DNA of 53,718 nucleotides. Origin: Helicobacter sp. (GTDB lineage Bacteria > Campylobacterota > Campylobacteria > Campylobacterales > Helicobacteraceae). Of this stretch, positions 52,662-53,718 are shown piece after piece. The position numbers and the translations under genes are program-made. The DNA is taken from the NCBI GenBank assembly GCA_029264775.1, contig JARHYT010000043.1:1-53718 (forward strand), written 5' to 3'. The notes beneath the pieces are model-generated. The model searched no databases, was not told where the DNA came from, and saw only the letters and a list, made by a program, of their open reading frames with translations. Positions within the stretch are counted from its first letter, which is position 1. Each line of letters starts with the position of its first letter.

Positions 52662-53213
52662 ATGGAACATCAATTGAGATTTACAGGTGTTGGTGGGCAA
52701 GGTGTTCTTTTGGCTGGGGAGATACTAGCGGAAGCTAAGATTCGTAGTGGTGGATATGGTGTAAAGGCATCTACATACACAAGCCAAGTTAGAGGTGGTC
52801 CTACTAAAGTAGATATTTTACTTGATAAAGAAGAAATACTTTATCCGTATGCTATGGATGGCAATATCGATTTTATGCTATCTGTTGCACAAATGAGTTA
52901 TGATATTTATAAAGTTGGGATAAAAGAAGGTGGAATTATAGTATTAGAGCCAAATCTTGTAAAACCAACGGATGATGATAGGAAAAAATTTAAAATATAT
53001 GAGATTCCTATTATAACTATCGCAAAAGAAGAAGTTGGTAATGTTGTTACACAAAGCGTTGTTGCTTTAGCGGCAACAGTTGCTTTTACTAATTGCGTAT
53101 CAGAAGATTTAGTTATTGATACAATGCTTAGTAAGGTTCCAGCAAAAGTTGCAGAAGTTAATAAAAAAGCATATGAGCTTGGAAAGAAATATGCTTTTGA
53201 ATGTTTAAAGTAA
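52662..53213 (+). CDS. oorC: 2-oxoglutarate:acceptor oxidoreductase gamma subunit
   Basis: Gamma subunit, carrying the CoA-binding domain of the complex: MEHQLRFTGVGGQGVLLAGE and ILAEAKIRSGGYGVKASTYTSQVRG in order, then VALAATVAFTNCVSED and AYELGKKYAF at the end. The 183-aa length is standard. AAGGAGG overlaps the end of oorB. It is the last gene of the sucCD-oorDABC unit and is followed by two hairpins. Confidence 0.97.
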   Translation: MEHQLRFTGVGGQGVLLAGEILAEAKIRSGGYGVKASTYTSQVRGGPTKVDILLDKEEILYPYAMDGNIDFMLSVAQMSYDIYKVGIKEGGIIVLEPNLVKPTDDDRKKFKIYEIPIITIAKEEVGNVVTQSVVALAATVAFTNCVSEDLVIDTMLSKVPAKVAEVNKKAYELGKKYAFECLK

Positions 53214-53590
53214 GCTGAAACAATTTTTATTGATGATAATGTGTTGGCTATATGCTAACCATTGACTATATTTATGGTCATGCGACTATAAATATATGAA
53301 AACTATAATTTTCAAACTTTTATATTTTAATACCACATTACATATATGCTATAAGTTTCCGCCCTATTCTCTAAATAAAATATTTTAAAATCTATTAAAA
53401 ACATATATTAAATCAAAGTTATTAGCAAAAAATAAAAGGATTGCTTTAGACATTATCAATTATCAATCGCTTTCTTGTTTAGATCTTTAATTAGTTATTG
53501 TTAATAAAAATATAGTTTTTTTAAAGTTGCTTTTATAATATAATCTTATCTTATTTTAAAGTAATAGATATTTAATTAAATAAACAATTT
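53214..53590. other. Intergenic region with two hairpins after oorC
   Basis: No supported gene. Two stem-loops lie near oorC: GTTGGC/GCTAAC (53243-53248, 53254-53259) and TATATTTATGGTC/GACTATAAATATA (53267-53279, 53284-53296), each complete as RNA when one G-U pair is allowed. They may end or stabilise the operon transcript; neither has a T-run. The rest is AT-rich and unremarkable. Confidence 0.45.
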
Positions 53591-53718
53591 CTAAAACTCA
53601 ATGCCATCACCATTGGAGTGTTGTTTATAGTATTGGTATAATATTTCTACTCTTTCTTTTAAAAATCGGAGACTCTCATAACTAGCAAGATTTGAATACA
53701 TAGTTCCACCACCATTTA
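53591..53718 (-). CDS. 3' end of an unidentified gene (continues past the window)
   Basis: An open frame runs from the right edge to TAG at 53591, giving the last ~42 residues of a protein (…GGGTMYSNLASYESLRFLKE…). It is mixed helical with no recognisable motif, and codon use is like its neighbours. It is convergent with oorC. The start and the family lie outside the window. Confidence 0.45.
   Translation of the reverse strand, partial: NGGGTMYSNLASYESLRFLKERVEILYQYYKQHSNGDGIEF

Overview
The window is strongly AT-rich, uses TGnTATAAT-type promoters with little or no -35 box, and has a gene set typical of the Campylobacterota, most likely a Helicobacter outside the H. pylori group. Local gene pairs recalled from H. 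pylori are present: thiolase-scoA-scoB-atoE, fliN-fliO-tonB-like, a bioV-like gene beside trpS, and lone hugZ, recO and ubiE. Other parts resemble Campylobacter instead: sucCD joined to oorDABC, glcD, and a relic of metE. No rRNA, tRNA, CRISPR array, prophage or insertion sequence was seen. Family assignments rest on motifs read from the translations and on memory of the families, not on database searches.

Layout. 1-5300: the 3' part of flhB, a LolC/E-type permease, a decayed gene with a T7G6TG6 tract, an orphan YejB-type permease, a small Cys-containing membrane peptide behind a 20-bp hairpin, and long gene-poor DNA. 5300-11150: an unknown 110-aa gene that looks leaderless, hemW, a possible SspB-like gene, a nearly doubled peptidyl-tRNA hydrolase, a YwqK-repeat protein, and trpS with a small coiled-coil partner. 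11166-15721: a bioV-like gene lacking the expected nucleophile, a two-domain cell-envelope protein, and the tonB-like/fliO/fliN cluster. 16050-23600: alcohol dehydrogenase, cytochrome c-553, an orphan amino-acid permease, glcD, lepA, a GNAT acetyltransferase and an anchored unknown protein. 23690-29550: gatB, a truncated MetE-like protein coupled to an alpha/beta hydrolase, lspA, a Sel1-type lipoprotein and ribA. 29826-34722: three genes with the topology of PilM-PilN-PilO followed by valS. 34965-38885: thiolase, scoAB and atoE. 39017-42943: aguB with a 51-aa acidic ORF, hugZ with a perfect inverted repeat over its promoter, recO and ubiE. 43031-48041: a giant AsmA/YhdP-like protein divergent from mltG. 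48206-53213: sucCD-oorDABC. The right edge holds the end of an unidentified minus-strand gene.

How the parts work together. oorDABC makes succinyl-CoA from 2-oxoglutarate, and sucCD and scoAB can each use it. The scoAB-thiolase-atoE cluster moves CoA between succinate, acetoacetate and acetyl-CoA and imports short-chain acids. flhB, fliO and fliN belong to the flagellar export gate and C-ring.

The most unusual points are several genes that keep a family fold but have lost or gained large pieces (MetE-like, BioV-like, Pth), and the PilMNO-like trio upstream of valS.
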